Source: Brenneria populi (GTDB lineage Bacteria > Pseudomonadota > Gammaproteobacteria > Enterobacterales > Enterobacteriaceae). Taken from it: a stretch of 64,000 nucleotides of DNA. Shown piece after piece: positions 19,676 to 27,836 of this stretch. The notes below the pieces were generated by a model. It saw nothing but the letters and a program-made list of their open reading frames with translations, searched no databases and was not told the DNA's origin. Position 1 is the first letter of the stretch. The number at the start of each line of letters is the position of its first letter. The stretch is taken from positions 124,001-188,000 of the forward strand of contig NZ_JAYWTM010000011.1 in the NCBI RefSeq assembly GCF_036016195.1. Reading direction: 5' to 3'. The position numbers and the translations under genes are program-made.

Positions 19676-20170
19676 TCAGGCATTAATAATTTGCGCAATC
19701 TCGACTGCGCTCAGGTGATATTGACGCGGGCAGGACTGCCAGATAGCCAACATTCTGCCATATTTATCCCACATTTTAGTTTGGGCGTTAAAACCGTGCG
19801 TCCCGGCGTCGAAATGCGGATAGCGTCCTTCCACATGCACCATAAAGCGGACGAACCCCAGATAGCGGGCTTCCGTAGCGGCGTCAAAGCCCAAAAAGGT
19901 CAGGCGGCGCTCGTCAATCCCCTGTCTGTCTTTCAAGTTCTCCCAGGAAACCTGCAGCGCATGGTGCATTTCCATAATATTGATAATCGTACGGCACACT
20001 TCTTCGCTCAAATCGCCGAATTCACGGTCCAGCTCCCGCATCTGTAAACCATAACCGCGTTCGATAATGGTTTGCAGCCGGCGATAGCGTTCCGCATTCG
20101 CCGGATCAAGCATCGTCATCATTTTATATTGATTTGAAAGGATCAATCTTTGGGCATTTGTCATTTCCAT
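19676..20170 (-). CDS. yfbU: YfbU family protein
   Basis: Conserved 164-residue cytoplasmic protein of unknown biochemical role. The start MEMTNAQRLILSNQY is the family start; 12 extra upstream codons are open but unsupported. The ATG is preceded by a clear CAGGAG. It is nearly identical to the E. coli protein, including the HFDAGTHGFNAQ segment. Confidence 0.95.
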   Translation of the reverse strand: MEMTNAQRLILSNQYKMMTMLDPANAERYRRLQTIIERGYGLQMRELDREFGDLSEEVCRTIINIMEMHHALQVSWENLKDRQGIDERRLTFLGFDAATEARYLGFVRFMVHVEGRYPHFDAGTHGFNAQTKMWDKYGRMLAIWQSCPRQYHLSAVEIAQIINA

Positions 20171-20186
20171 CTTGCTCTCCTGAACC

Positions 20187-20408
20187 TCATTCCGGTATGC
20201 CGTCAATTACAACTATTTCCTTATCTTTCAATTTGCAGGCGTATCGGCCGGCCGAAGCATGCCCGACGATTTGTCGTCCGCTTGGCGTCAAACCGCATAT
20301 TGAAATCCACTGGGGGTACTCTGAAAGAAGAATCGCACACTGCGCCATTTCGAGGTAGCGCCGGCGCGCGATTTTTTGATTTGAAACAGCAGGAAAGAAA
20401 AATAGCAT
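20187..20408 (-). CDS. Small hypothetical protein between yfbV and yfbU
   Basis: Open frame of 73 codons whose last 50 or so read like a soluble protein (ending in CKLKDKEIVVIDGIPE). It starts 26 bases after the yfbV stop and ends 16 bases before the yfbU ATG, with the yfbU ribosome site right after its stop, so it would fit an operon. Against it: a poor ribosome site, rare codons and no family recognised. Translation may start at an internal ATG (MAQCAILLSEYP). Confidence 0.3.
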   Translation of the reverse strand: MLFFFPAVSNQKIARRRYLEMAQCAILLSEYPQWISICGLTPSGRQIVGHASAGRYACKLKDKEIVVIDGIPE

Positions 20409-20434
20409 TCCGCCCGTCGCCTATCTGATGACAT

Positions 20435-20890
20435 TCACAAATCGTCCAAAAACGTTTTATCAAGCTGTTTAAAAGCGCGTTTCAACACTTCCGCCAGGGT
20501 TTGATAAGTCGGCGCATCTTCCAGCGGAGCCAGCGCCAGGCCGGACTCAAGCAGCTTGTGGCGAATATCATGAAACCACTGCAATAACATGGGCGGCAGC
20601 GGCGTAACGGAACGGCGCCCCAGCCACCACAGCCCTTGCATCGGCAGGCTACAGGCAAAAAGCGCGGTGGCGATGGCCGGACCGAGCTGCCCCCCGAGGG
20701 CAATCTGCCACGTCAGGGTGAACACCGCCAGCGGAGGCATAAACCGGATGGCGAACCGCGTGGCGCGGGCCACCCGGTTCTCAGGGAAGACCGGAGCAAG
20801 GCGTTTATCCGCAGGCCAGGTTTTCATGTAATGCTGCCCGCGCTGGAGTAACTGTAGCCAACCGATTCGACCGCTAGGCTTCGTCGCCAT
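20435..20890 (-). CDS. yfbV: UPF0208 membrane protein YfbV
   Basis: Inner-membrane protein of 151 residues, the E. coli length, with two central hydrophobic segments (about residues 45-90) and the conserved C-terminal RAFKQLDKTFLDDL. It is implicated in E. coli in terminus-region (Ter) organisation with MatP, but biochemically undefined. The ATG giving MATKPSGR is preferred over a GTG two codons upstream because GAGGTG is spaced correctly for it and the family alignment starts there. Confidence 0.93.
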   Translation of the reverse strand: MATKPSGRIGWLQLLQRGQHYMKTWPADKRLAPVFPENRVARATRFAIRFMPPLAVFTLTWQIALGGQLGPAIATALFACSLPMQGLWWLGRRSVTPLPPMLLQWFHDIRHKLLESGLALAPLEDAPTYQTLAEVLKRAFKQLDKTFLDDL

Positions 20891-21040
20891 GGTCACACCT
20901 CAACTTTACAGATAAAAAATAAAAATTTCGCACAAATCAACAACTCAGTTTGACAATGTTAAAATATATTTTGTGTTTGCCGTACGCTATCGGTATTCTA
21001 GTCCAGCCTTTTAGCCGCCTTATTTACTGATGCAGCATGG

Positions 21041-21187
21041 CTATACCCGTCATACTTCAAGTTGCATGCGCGTTGGCTTTGTTACTCGCTCCATCCATGG
21101 AGCTCGCCCCGTTGGGGCCGCCGCAAGCGGCGTTCAAAAACGCGTTGGCGTTTTTGTCCTGCAGCTCGAATTATTTAGGGTATATAC
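21041..21187 (+). repeat. Dispersed repeat family A, copy 1 (~147 bp)
   Basis: Begins TATACCCGTCATACTTCAAG and ends GAATTATTTAGGGTATATA, so the ends form an imperfect inverted repeat of about 23 bases. The interior contains CCATCCATGG and the hairpin GCCCC-GTT-GGGGC. Related copies lie at 43161, 61941, 62171 (inverted) and 62808 (inverted). There is no coding capacity, and it is MITE-like in form. Confidence 0.8.
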
Positions 21188-21354
21188 GCAAGGATACCTT
21201 CCCTGCGAAACAAATATTGCAAACAACCGCCAGCGGTGTGATTCAGCGCGCTAGACCGCGGCCCTCTCGCAGGGTCGCTTCATGTTATTATACTGTAAAT
21301 ACGGTATAACATACTTGATAAAATTGGCGCTGTTACCACCGTTATATCAGGCGT

Positions 21355-21372
21355 ATCACACCAGGGTGTGAT
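21355..21372. promoter_or_regulatory. Perfect 18-bp palindrome in the ackA leader region
   Basis: ATCACACC-AG-GGTGTGAT, about 90 bases before the ackA ATG, followed by TTT. It could be a regulator operator or a short hairpin. No known enterobacterial site was recognised in it with confidence. Confidence 0.45.
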
Positions 21373-21381
21373 TTTAATCAT

Positions 21382-21431
21382 AAATGCCAATCAAGAGATA
21401 AGATACGCTATCCTCCGTTTGGCATTTTTTT
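21382..21431 (+). terminator. Terminator-like hairpin in the ackA leader
   Basis: AAATGCCAA (21382-21390) pairs perfectly with TTGGCATTT (21419-21427), and the sequence runs on to give seven T residues. The loop is 28 bases and has a smaller internal pairing GATA/TATC. It ends 27 bases before the ackA start, so it sits where an attenuator would sit, or it ends an upstream transcript. Confidence 0.5.
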
Positions 21432-21458
21432 AACCATATATAACAAGTAGGTACTTCC

Positions 21459-22661
21459 ATGTCGAGTAAGTTAGTACTGGTTCTTAACTGTGGTAGTTCA
21501 TCTCTGAAGTTTGCCATCATCGATGCGATTAACGGGGAGGAATACCTGTCAGGTCTGGCCGAGTGTTTCCACCTTCCCGAAGCCCGTATCAAATGGAAAA
21601 TCGACGGCGGTAAACAAGAATCCGCACTGGGCGCCGGCGCTGCTCACAGCGAGGCGCTGAACTTCATCGTTAATACCATTCTTGCCCAGAAACCGGATCT
21701 GTCCGCGCAGTTGGTCGCCATTGGCCATCGTATCGTTCACGGCGGCGAAAAATTCACCCAATCCGCAATCATCAACGACGACGTGCTGCAGGGTATCAAA
21801 GACTCCGTACCTTTTGCACCGCTGCATAACCCGGCTCACCTGATCGGCATCGCCGAAGCCATGAAGTCATTCCCGCAACTGGCTGATAAAAACGTGGCGG
21901 TATTCGACACCGCGTTCCATCAGACCATGCCGGAAGAGTCCTACCTGTATGCGCTGCCGTACAAACTGTATAAAGACCACCACATTCGCCGCTATGGCGC
22001 GCACGGAACCAGCCACTACTTTGTTACCCAGCGCGCGGCCGAAGAACTGAACAAACCGGTGGAAGAGCTGAACGTCATCACCTGCCATCTGGGCAACGGC
22101 GGCTCCGTTACCGCGGTGCGCAACGGCAAATGCGTCGATACCTCCATGGGGCTGACCCCGCTGGAAGGTCTGGTAATGGGAACGCGCAGCGGGGATATCG
22201 ACCCGGCGATCGTTTTCCACCTGCATGACTCCCTGGGCATGAGCGTAGAGCAGATCAACAAACTGCTGACGAAAGAGTCCGGCCTGCTGGGTCTGACGGA
22301 AGTCACCAGCGATTGCCGCTATGTGGAAGAAAACTACGCCACCAAAGAAGACGCGAAACGCGCCATGGACGTATTCTGCCACCGTCTGGCCAAATACATC
22401 GGCGCCTACTGCGCGCTGATGGAAGGCCGTCTGGATGCGATTGTCTTTACCGGCGGCATCGGTGAAAACGCCGCAATGGTGCGTGAACTGACGCTGAACA
22501 AACTGAGCCTGCTGGGCTTTGAAGTCGACCACGAACGTAACCTGGCCGCCCGCTTCGGCAACAGCGGCAATATCGCCAAAGACGGCAGCCGTCCGGCGCT
22601 GGTTATCCCAACCAACGAAGAGTTAGTTATCGCGCAAGACGCCCTCCGTCTAACCGCGTAA
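21459..22661 (+). CDS. ackA: Acetate kinase AckA
   Basis: Cytoplasmic kinase interconverting acetyl phosphate and acetate with ATP. The 400-residue protein is the family's length and nearly identical to the E. coli enzyme. Signature motifs are VLNCGSSSLKF at 8-18 with Asn10, GHRIVHGGEKF, and VFDTAFHQTMPEESYLY. It is the first gene of the ackA-pta pair that generates acetate and ATP during overflow metabolism. Confidence 0.99.
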   Translation: MSSKLVLVLNCGSSSLKFAIIDAINGEEYLSGLAECFHLPEARIKWKIDGGKQESALGAGAAHSEALNFIVNTILAQKPDLSAQLVAIGHRIVHGGEKFTQSAIINDDVLQGIKDSVPFAPLHNPAHLIGIAEAMKSFPQLADKNVAVFDTAFHQTMPEESYLYALPYKLYKDHHIRRYGAHGTSHYFVTQRAAEELNKPVEELNVITCHLGNGGSVTAVRNGKCVDTSMGLTPLEGLVMGTRSGDIDPAIVFHLHDSLGMSVEQINKLLTKESGLLGLTEVTSDCRYVEENYATKEDAKRAMDVFCHRLAKYIGAYCALMEGRLDAIVFTGGIGENAAMVRELTLNKLSLLGFEVDHERNLAARFGNSGNIAKDGSRPALVIPTNEELVIAQDALRLTA

Positions 22662-22673
22662 ATAATGAATCCC

Positions 22674-22707
22674 AACTCCGTCAGCTTAGGCTGACGGAGT
22701 TGTTTTT
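22674..22707 (+). terminator. Intrinsic terminator between ackA and pta
   Basis: Perfect 12-bp stem AACTCCGTCAGC / GCTGACGGAGTT with a TTAG tetraloop, followed by GTTTTT. It lies 12 bases past the ackA stop and 31 bases before pta. Since pta is normally cotranscribed, this probably gives partial termination, making pta mRNA lower than ackA mRNA. Confidence 0.8.
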
Positions 22708-22738
22708 GACCAACGAGCAACCGTAAAGAGGTTTAGCC

Positions 22739-24880
22739 GTGTCTCGAACAATCATGTTGATCCCTACGGGCACCAGCGTCGGTCTGACTAGCGTCAGCCT
22801 GGGTGTCATTCGTTCCATGGAACAAAAAGGCGTGCGCCTGAGCGTGTTCAAACCCATCGCTCAACCCCGCTCCGGCGATCAATCGCCAGACCAGACAACC
22901 GCCATTATTCGCGCCAACTCCTCCACCATCAATGCGGCCGAACCGCTGCAAATGGGCCACGTCGAATCTCTGCTGAGCGCCAATCAGCAAGATGAACTGA
23001 TGGAAGAGATCATCGCCCGCTACCATGAAAACACCCAAGATGCGGAAGTCGTCCTGGTCGAAGGTCTGGTTCCAACCCGCAAACATCAGTTCGCCAACGC
23101 GCTGAACTATGAAATCGCCAAAACCTTGAATGCGGAAATCGTCTTCGTCATCGCGCTGGGCAACGACTCGCCGGCGCAATTAAAAGAGCGTATCGAACTG
23201 GCCCGCTCCAGCTTCGGCGGCAGCAAGAACAAAAATATCACCGGCGTTATCATCAACAAACTGAACGCGCCGGTGGACGAACTGGGCCGTACCCGCCCCG
23301 ATCTGTCCGAAATTTTCGACGACTCCACCAAAGCCAACGTGGCGAACGTCGACCCGCGTCAGCTGTTTACCAACAGCCCGCTGCCGGTGCTGGGCGCCAT
23401 TCCGTGGAATTTCGATCTGATCGCCACCCGCGCCATCGATATGGCCACCCACCTAGGGGCGAATATCATCAACGAAGGCGATATTCAGACGCGCCGCATC
23501 AAATCCGTGACGTTCTGCGCGCGCAGCATTCCTCATATGCTGGAGCATTTCCGTCCGGGTTCGCTGCTGGTGACCTCGGCCGACCGTCCTGACGTGCTGG
23601 TCGCGGCCTGCCTGGCGGCCATGAACGGCGTGGAGATCGGCGCCCTTCTGCTGACCGGCGGCTATGAAATGGACGCCAGCATCAGCAAGCTGTGCGAACG
23701 CGCGTTCCAGACCGGCCTGCCGGTCTTTATGGTTAAGACCAACACCTGGCAGACCTCGCTCAGCCTGCAAAGCTTCAGCCTTGAAGTTCCGCCGAACGAC
23801 CACCAGCGAGTGGAAAAAGTGCAGGAATACGTCGCCCGCCATATCGATCCGGAGTGGATCGACTCGCTGAGCGCGGCCTCTGAAGGTTCGCGCCGCCTAT
23901 CGCCGCCGGCGTTCCGTTATCAGTTAACCGAACTGGCGCGCAAAGCCGCCAAGCGCATCGTTCTGCCGGAAGGCGACGAGCCGCGTACCGTCAAGGCCGC
24001 GTCTCTCTGCGCCGAACGCGGTATCGCTCACTGCGTGCTGCTGGGCAACCCGGAAGAGATTCAGCGTGTCGCGGCCGCTCAGGGCGTAGAGCTGGGCAAA
24101 GGCATAGAGATTGTCGATCCGGAAGCGGTGCGCGAACGCTACGTTCCGCGCCTGGTCGAGCTGCGTAAGAGCAAAGGCATGACCGAGGTCGTTGCCCGTG
24201 AACAGTTGGAAGACAACGTCGTTCTCGGCACGCTGATGCTGGAGCAGGGCGAAGTCGACGGGCTGGTTTCCGGCGCGGTGCATACCACGGCGAACACTAT
24301 CCGTCCGCCGCTGCAGTTGATTAAAACCGCGCCCGGCAGTTCGCTGGTCTCCTCCGTATTCTTCATGCTGCTGCCTGAACAGGTTCTGGTTTACGGCGAC
24401 TGCGCCATCAACCCGGATCCGACCGCGGAGCAGCTGGCGGAAATCGCCATTCAGTCCGCGGATTCCGCGACCGCTTTCGGCATCGACCCGCGTGTCGCCA
24501 TGATCTCTTACTCCACCGGCAACTCCGGCGCCGGCAGCGATGTGGAGAAAGTGCGCGAAGCGACCCGTCTGGCGCAGGAAAAACGTCCGGATCTGGTTAT
24601 CGACGGTCCGCTGCAATATGACGCCGCCGTTATGGCCGACGTCGCGAAATCCAAAGCGCCGAACTCGCCGGTCGCCGGTAAAGCCACCGTGTTCATCTTC
24701 CCTGACCTGAACACCGGCAACACCACCTATAAAGCGGTACAGCGTTCAGCCAACCTGGTTTCCATCGGGCCGATGCTGCAAGGCATGCGTAAACCGGTGA
24801 ACGATCTGTCCCGCGGCGCGCTGGTTGACGATATCGTTTATACCGTTGCGCTAACGGCGATTCAGGCGACCCAGCTTTAA
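22739..24880 (+). CDS. pta: Phosphate acetyltransferase Pta
   Basis: Converts acetyl-CoA and phosphate to acetyl phosphate and CoA. The 713-residue long form has an N-terminal P-loop-like domain (MLIPTGTSVGLTSVSLG), a central DRTGG-type domain, and the C-terminal catalytic PTA domain from about residue 390 (KRIVLPEGDEPRT, then YSTGNSGAG and GPLQYDAA near the end). The probable initiator is GTG at 22739. Confidence 0.98.
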   Translation: MSRTIMLIPTGTSVGLTSVSLGVIRSMEQKGVRLSVFKPIAQPRSGDQSPDQTTAIIRANSSTINAAEPLQMGHVESLLSANQQDELMEEIIARYHENTQDAEVVLVEGLVPTRKHQFANALNYEIAKTLNAEIVFVIALGNDSPAQLKERIELARSSFGGSKNKNITGVIINKLNAPVDELGRTRPDLSEIFDDSTKANVANVDPRQLFTNSPLPVLGAIPWNFDLIATRAIDMATHLGANIINEGDIQTRRIKSVTFCARSIPHMLEHFRPGSLLVTSADRPDVLVAACLAAMNGVEIGALLLTGGYEMDASISKLCERAFQTGLPVFMVKTNTWQTSLSLQSFSLEVPPNDHQRVEKVQEYVARHIDPEWIDSLSAASEGSRRLSPPAFRYQLTELARKAAKRIVLPEGDEPRTVKAASLCAERGIAHCVLLGNPEEIQRVAAAQGVELGKGIEIVDPEAVRERYVPRLVELRKSKGMTEVVAREQLEDNVVLGTLMLEQGEVDGLVSGAVHTTANTIRPPLQLIKTAPGSSLVSSVFFMLLPEQVLVYGDCAINPDPTAEQLAEIAIQSADSATAFGIDPRVAMISYSTGNSGAGSDVEKVREATRLAQEKRPDLVIDGPLQYDAAVMADVAKSKAPNSPVAGKATVFIFPDLNTGNTTYKAVQRSANLVSIGPMLQGMRKPVNDLSRGALVDDIVYTVALTAIQATQL

Positions 24881-24903
24881 TCGCCTCTGCCGCCGCTATA
24901 CCG

Positions 24904-24929
24904 ATCCCCGCGCAAGCGGGGATTTTTTT
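24904..24929 (+). terminator. Intrinsic terminator after pta
   Basis: ATCCCCGC-GCAA-GCGGGGAT followed by six T residues: an 8-bp stem and a GNRA-like tetraloop, 24 bases after the pta stop. The truncated LacI-type frame on the other strand ends in its T-run, which marks the deletion junction. Confidence 0.9.
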
Positions 24930-25353
24930 ATACCACTCCATGTGAAATAGCTTGCCAGGCGTTATCGGTAAGCGGCGAGCCGAATACCACCCGCGCATCG
25001 GGATTATTTTGCAATAGGGTGCCGAGTATGCTGGCCTCGTTCTGCTGGCTGTAATCATGGCAGCCCAATAGCAGCTGGTAATTGTTGCGATTAAGCGCCT
25101 GTCGCAGCGATTGCATAAACAGCGAACTGGCCTTATCGGCGAGAGAAGGAATCAGCACGGCGACGGTGTTGCTGTACCCCGAAGCCAACGACCCCGCGGC
25201 ACGGTTTGGTATGTACCCCAGCGCCTCCACCGCCCGCTCTATTTTTTCACGCAGCCTATCCGATACCTGTTTCGGCGTTCTCAGCGCGCGTGAGACGGTC
25301 ATCATGCCAACGCCGACATAGTTCTCCGCCACGCCACGGTATTTGGATGACAT
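24928..25353 (-). pseudogene. Truncated LacI/GntR-type regulator remnant
   Basis: 141 codons corresponding to the N-terminal DNA-binding helix-turn-helix (GVGMMTVSRALRTPKQVS, then EALGYIPNRAAGSLASG) and the first part of the sugar-binding domain. Family members have about 330 residues, so more than half is missing. The frame ends inside the pta terminator, which indicates a deletion up to that point. The first HTH helix (VAENYVGVG) appears to have one extra residue relative to the family pattern. A truncated DNA-binding protein might still be made, but a relic is more likely. Confidence 0.8.
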
Positions 25354-25410
25354 ATAGTCCTATTGTAACCGCCGTAAAGATAGCGCATCAAAGGTCTCCG
25401 CATCATTAAT

Positions 25411-25680
25411 GAATTACCTTTGCGGCAGGCGTCTATATCATTTCGCAGGGCGTGCGTATGCTGATTGCCGAAATCGTGCCGGCGTTTAAAGGCGTCTCCG
25501 ACCGGCTGGCGCCCAATGCCAAACCGGCACTTGATTGCCCAATCGTATTTCCCTATGCGCCGAATGCGGTATTGGTCGGTTTTCTTAGCGGCTTCGCCGC
25601 GGGCATTATCGGCATGTTCGCGTTGTATCTGCTTAATATGGCGGTGATTATTCCCGGCGGCGGCGAGAGGCGGCGATCTC
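25411..25680 (+). pseudogene. Fragment of a UlaA-type PTS EIIC permease
   Basis: Internal piece of an ascorbate-family (UlaA/SgaT) PTS membrane component. The translation reads FAAGVYIISQGVRMLIAEIV, then PAFKGVSDRLAPNAKPALDC, then PIVFPYAPNAVLVGFLSG. An in-frame TGA lies just before it, so the N-terminal part is gone. The frame loses similarity at about 25660, where it runs into the yfcD 3' end. Only about 80 of roughly 450 residues remain. With the neighbouring regulator fragment, it marks a deleted sugar-acid PTS locus. Confidence 0.8.
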
Positions 25681-26287
25681 ACTTCTCCAGTTCGATGAAT
25701 CCGCTATCTTCGGCGCCGCTCTGGCCGTCGCCGCTGACGCTGTTTAGGCGCGCCAGAGGTTTGCCATAGCTTTGTTCGTTGTAACGCGTTAACCATAGCG
25801 ACAGCGCTTTAAGCGAGTCAGGCGTAAATTCGTCGCAGCGCGCCGTGATCTCCTCCGGCGACAGCCAGCTTACCTCATCGATTTCCGACTCTTGCAAAGC
25901 AAACGGCCCATGAGTCACGCAGCTGAACAATCCGCCCCATACCCGGCAGTTGTCCCCTTCGTAATAAAACAAACCATGCTCGGCAAACGGCACGTCGGCG
26001 ATGCCCAGCTCCTCCTCCGCCTCGCGGCGGGCGGACTCAAGCATATTCTCGCCGCTTTGCACCACGCCGCCCGCCGTTGCGTCCAGCCACCCCGGATAGA
26101 AGTCTTTGATTTCAGTCCGGCGCTGAACCAGGATTTTCCCCATACCATCATGCACGACAATATAAGTAGCCCGATGGCGCAGACACTGGGCACGCATCTG
26201 CTGACGACTCGATTGGGCGATAACCTCGTTGTTTTCATCGACAATATCAACCCACTCTGTGCCTGCTGACTGACTTTGTTCCGCCAT
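25679..26287 (-). CDS. yfcD: Nudix hydrolase YfcD
   Basis: Cytoplasmic Nudix-fold protein, related to isopentenyl-diphosphate isomerase but with unsettled substrate. The Nudix box runs from about Gly74 to Ile96 (GGVVQSGENMLESARREAEE, then ELGI), with the catalytic REAEEEL core. The 202-residue protein is about 20 longer than in E. coli. The C-terminal tail after SLWLTRYNE is unlike the E. coli tail and abuts the deleted PTS locus, so the 3' end may have been altered by that deletion. Confidence 0.93.
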   Translation of the reverse strand: MAEQSQSAGTEWVDIVDENNEVIAQSSRQQMRAQCLRHRATYIVVHDGMGKILVQRRTEIKDFYPGWLDATAGGVVQSGENMLESARREAEEELGIADVPFAEHGLFYYEGDNCRVWGGLFSCVTHGPFALQESEIDEVSWLSPEEITARCDEFTPDSLKALSLWLTRYNEQSYGKPLARLNSVSGDGQSGAEDSGFIELEK

Positions 26288-26366
26288 CCTCTGAAACCCT
26301 TTAGTTAGTATGGGCGCGTTGCTACGCGCATCTGTTTTGAGTAATCGATTTCCGCTGCCCGCTAAA

Positions 26367-26918
26367 TTAATGCCTAATGGTCACCTGCGCAATAGGCTCG
26401 CCGCCCAGCAGCGGAAGAACCTGCAAAGCGCCCTGCTCCAGCATGCCGTAACTGGCGGGATAGCCGCCTTTCGGCAGGCTGGTCGAACCAGGGTTAAAGT
26501 AATACAGCTCGCCGCGTTTCTCCGCCACCGGAATATGCGTATGGCCATAAACCAGCACATCGCCGTCATGCAGCGGCGGCGGATTGTCGGGATGATAGAG
26601 ATGTCCGTGCGTCAGGAAAAGACGCTGGTGCGGCAATAGCACTTGTTGCCAAGGCGCCGTGATCGGGAAGTCAATCAACATCTGATCGACTTCGCTGTCG
26701 CAGTTGCCCCGTACCGCGATAATACGTTCCGCGTAGGCATTCAGCCGGGCGGCGACGTCGCCGGGCTGATAGCGCTCCGGCAGCGGGTTCCGGGGGCCGT
26801 GATTGAGAAAATCGCCCAGCAGAATCAGCCACCGGGCGCCGCTCTGTTCAAAGATATCCAATACCCGATCCGTGGCGGTCAACGATCCGTGTATATCTGA
26901 TGCAAACATCAATTTCAT
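26367..26918 (-). CDS. yfcE: Phosphodiesterase YfcE
   Basis: Metal-dependent phosphodiesterase of the calcineurin-like fold, active on model phosphodiesters in E. coli. The 183-residue protein has all five fold motifs: Asp8-x-His10 (ASDIHGS), GDFLNHG, RGNCDSE, LTHGHLYHP and YGHTHIP. An AGAAAGG precedes the ATG. It lies next to yfcD as in E. coli; the usual downstream yfcF and yfcG are absent, with ethanolamine genes in their place. Confidence 0.94.
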   Translation of the reverse strand: MKLMFASDIHGSLTATDRVLDIFEQSGARWLILLGDFLNHGPRNPLPERYQPGDVAARLNAYAERIIAVRGNCDSEVDQMLIDFPITAPWQQVLLPHQRLFLTHGHLYHPDNPPPLHDGDVLVYGHTHIPVAEKRGELYYFNPGSTSLPKGGYPASYGMLEQGALQVLPLLGGEPIAQVTIRH

Positions 26919-27041
26919 CGTTTATACCTTTCTCACTTGAGGTTGCGATTGGGTATAGTTTAACAAAGTTGCGTCTCGGGTCTCACCACCAATTCCGGAT
27001 AAATCCCCCTCTGCCGAGCTCCGCGCGAAGCGGAAAAACGG

Positions 27042-27836
27042 CTAGCGCGGCAGCAGCCAGGAAGCCGGCGGCTTAACGCGGCCGTGAAGCGCGGGGTTAT
27101 CGCTCTCATCCTTAAGCTGCACGCCCGATAGCCGGCGCTGAAAGCTCTGCTCCAGCAGCCAGGCCAGCTTAAACGCCGCCAGGGGGTAATCCAATCCTTC
27201 AGGGCGGATATTGGAAATACAGTTGCGCTCAGACTCCAGCCGCCGGGTATTCGGCCCCCAGGTCATATAGACGCTGAGGCTATCCGGCGAAGAAAGCCCC
27301 GGCCGCTCGCCGATCAAAATCGCGACCGCTTTCGCCTGCAAGCACTCGCCCGCCTCGTCGCCCAGCGCCACGCGGGACTGGTGCGCCAGAACGACGGGCG
27401 CCAACGAGAGCCCTAGCTGGGAAATGTAGGGCAGCAAAGCGTTAATCAGGGGGACGGCCTGCCGGTGTACGGCTTTTGATGATAGGCCGTCGCCCACCAC
27501 CAGCAGCAAATCCGCGGATTTGCCGGCCGACGCCAGCAGCAACCCCCGGCTGGCGGCGGACAGGCGGCGGCCCAAATCCGGCCGGCAAAGATATTGCTGC
27601 CGATTTTCCGCCGCGCTGTGCACGCTGAGCGTTTTCAGCCCGGCCTGCTCCAACTGGCCGGCAAGCGTTTCGCTATCGAATGCCTGGTGAACCGCATCGC
27701 GCGCCTGAGCGTGCGCCATGCCGAATTTCAGCAGTTCGCTGGTCGGCATACTGGCGCCGGAGCGCCCCAAAGCGATGCGCGCGGCGGTATACTCGCGCAG
27801 CGCTTCCCAGGGATTAGCGTGGATCACCTTGCTCAT
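27042..27836 (-). CDS. eutC: Ethanolamine ammonia-lyase small subunit
   Basis: Light subunit of the adenosylcobalamin-dependent enzyme that splits ethanolamine into acetaldehyde and ammonia. The 264-residue protein starts with the targeting-like segment MSKVIHANPWEALREYTAAR, then ARIALGRSGASMPT. The conserved B12-contact segment VVGDGLSSKAV and the IGERPGLSSPDSLSVYMTW region follow. It is shorter than the 295-residue E. coli EutC and lacks part of its N-terminal extension, typical of the eat-linked type. It overlaps eutB by four bases. Confidence 0.95.
   Translation of the reverse strand: MSKVIHANPWEALREYTAARIALGRSGASMPTSELLKFGMAHAQARDAVHQAFDSETLAGQLEQAGLKTLSVHSAAENRQQYLCRPDLGRRLSAASRGLLLASAGKSADLLLVVGDGLSSKAVHRQAVPLINALLPYISQLGLSLAPVVLAHQSRVALGDEAGECLQAKAVAILIGERPGLSSPDSLSVYMTWGPNTRRLESERNCISNIRPEGLDYPLAAFKLAWLLEQSFQRRLSGVQLKDESDNPALHGRVKPPASWLLPR

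Larger units (their letters stand above)
20891..21458. promoter_or_regulatory. Non-coding region upstream of ackA
   Basis: About 570 bases between the divergent yfbV and ackA. It holds a dispersed repeat (21041-21187) and then an AT-rich stretch with the ackA leader, which contains a perfect palindrome and a terminator-like hairpin, annotated separately. A TTGATAAAATTG word near 21315 resembles an FNR site with one good half. Confidence 0.55.
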
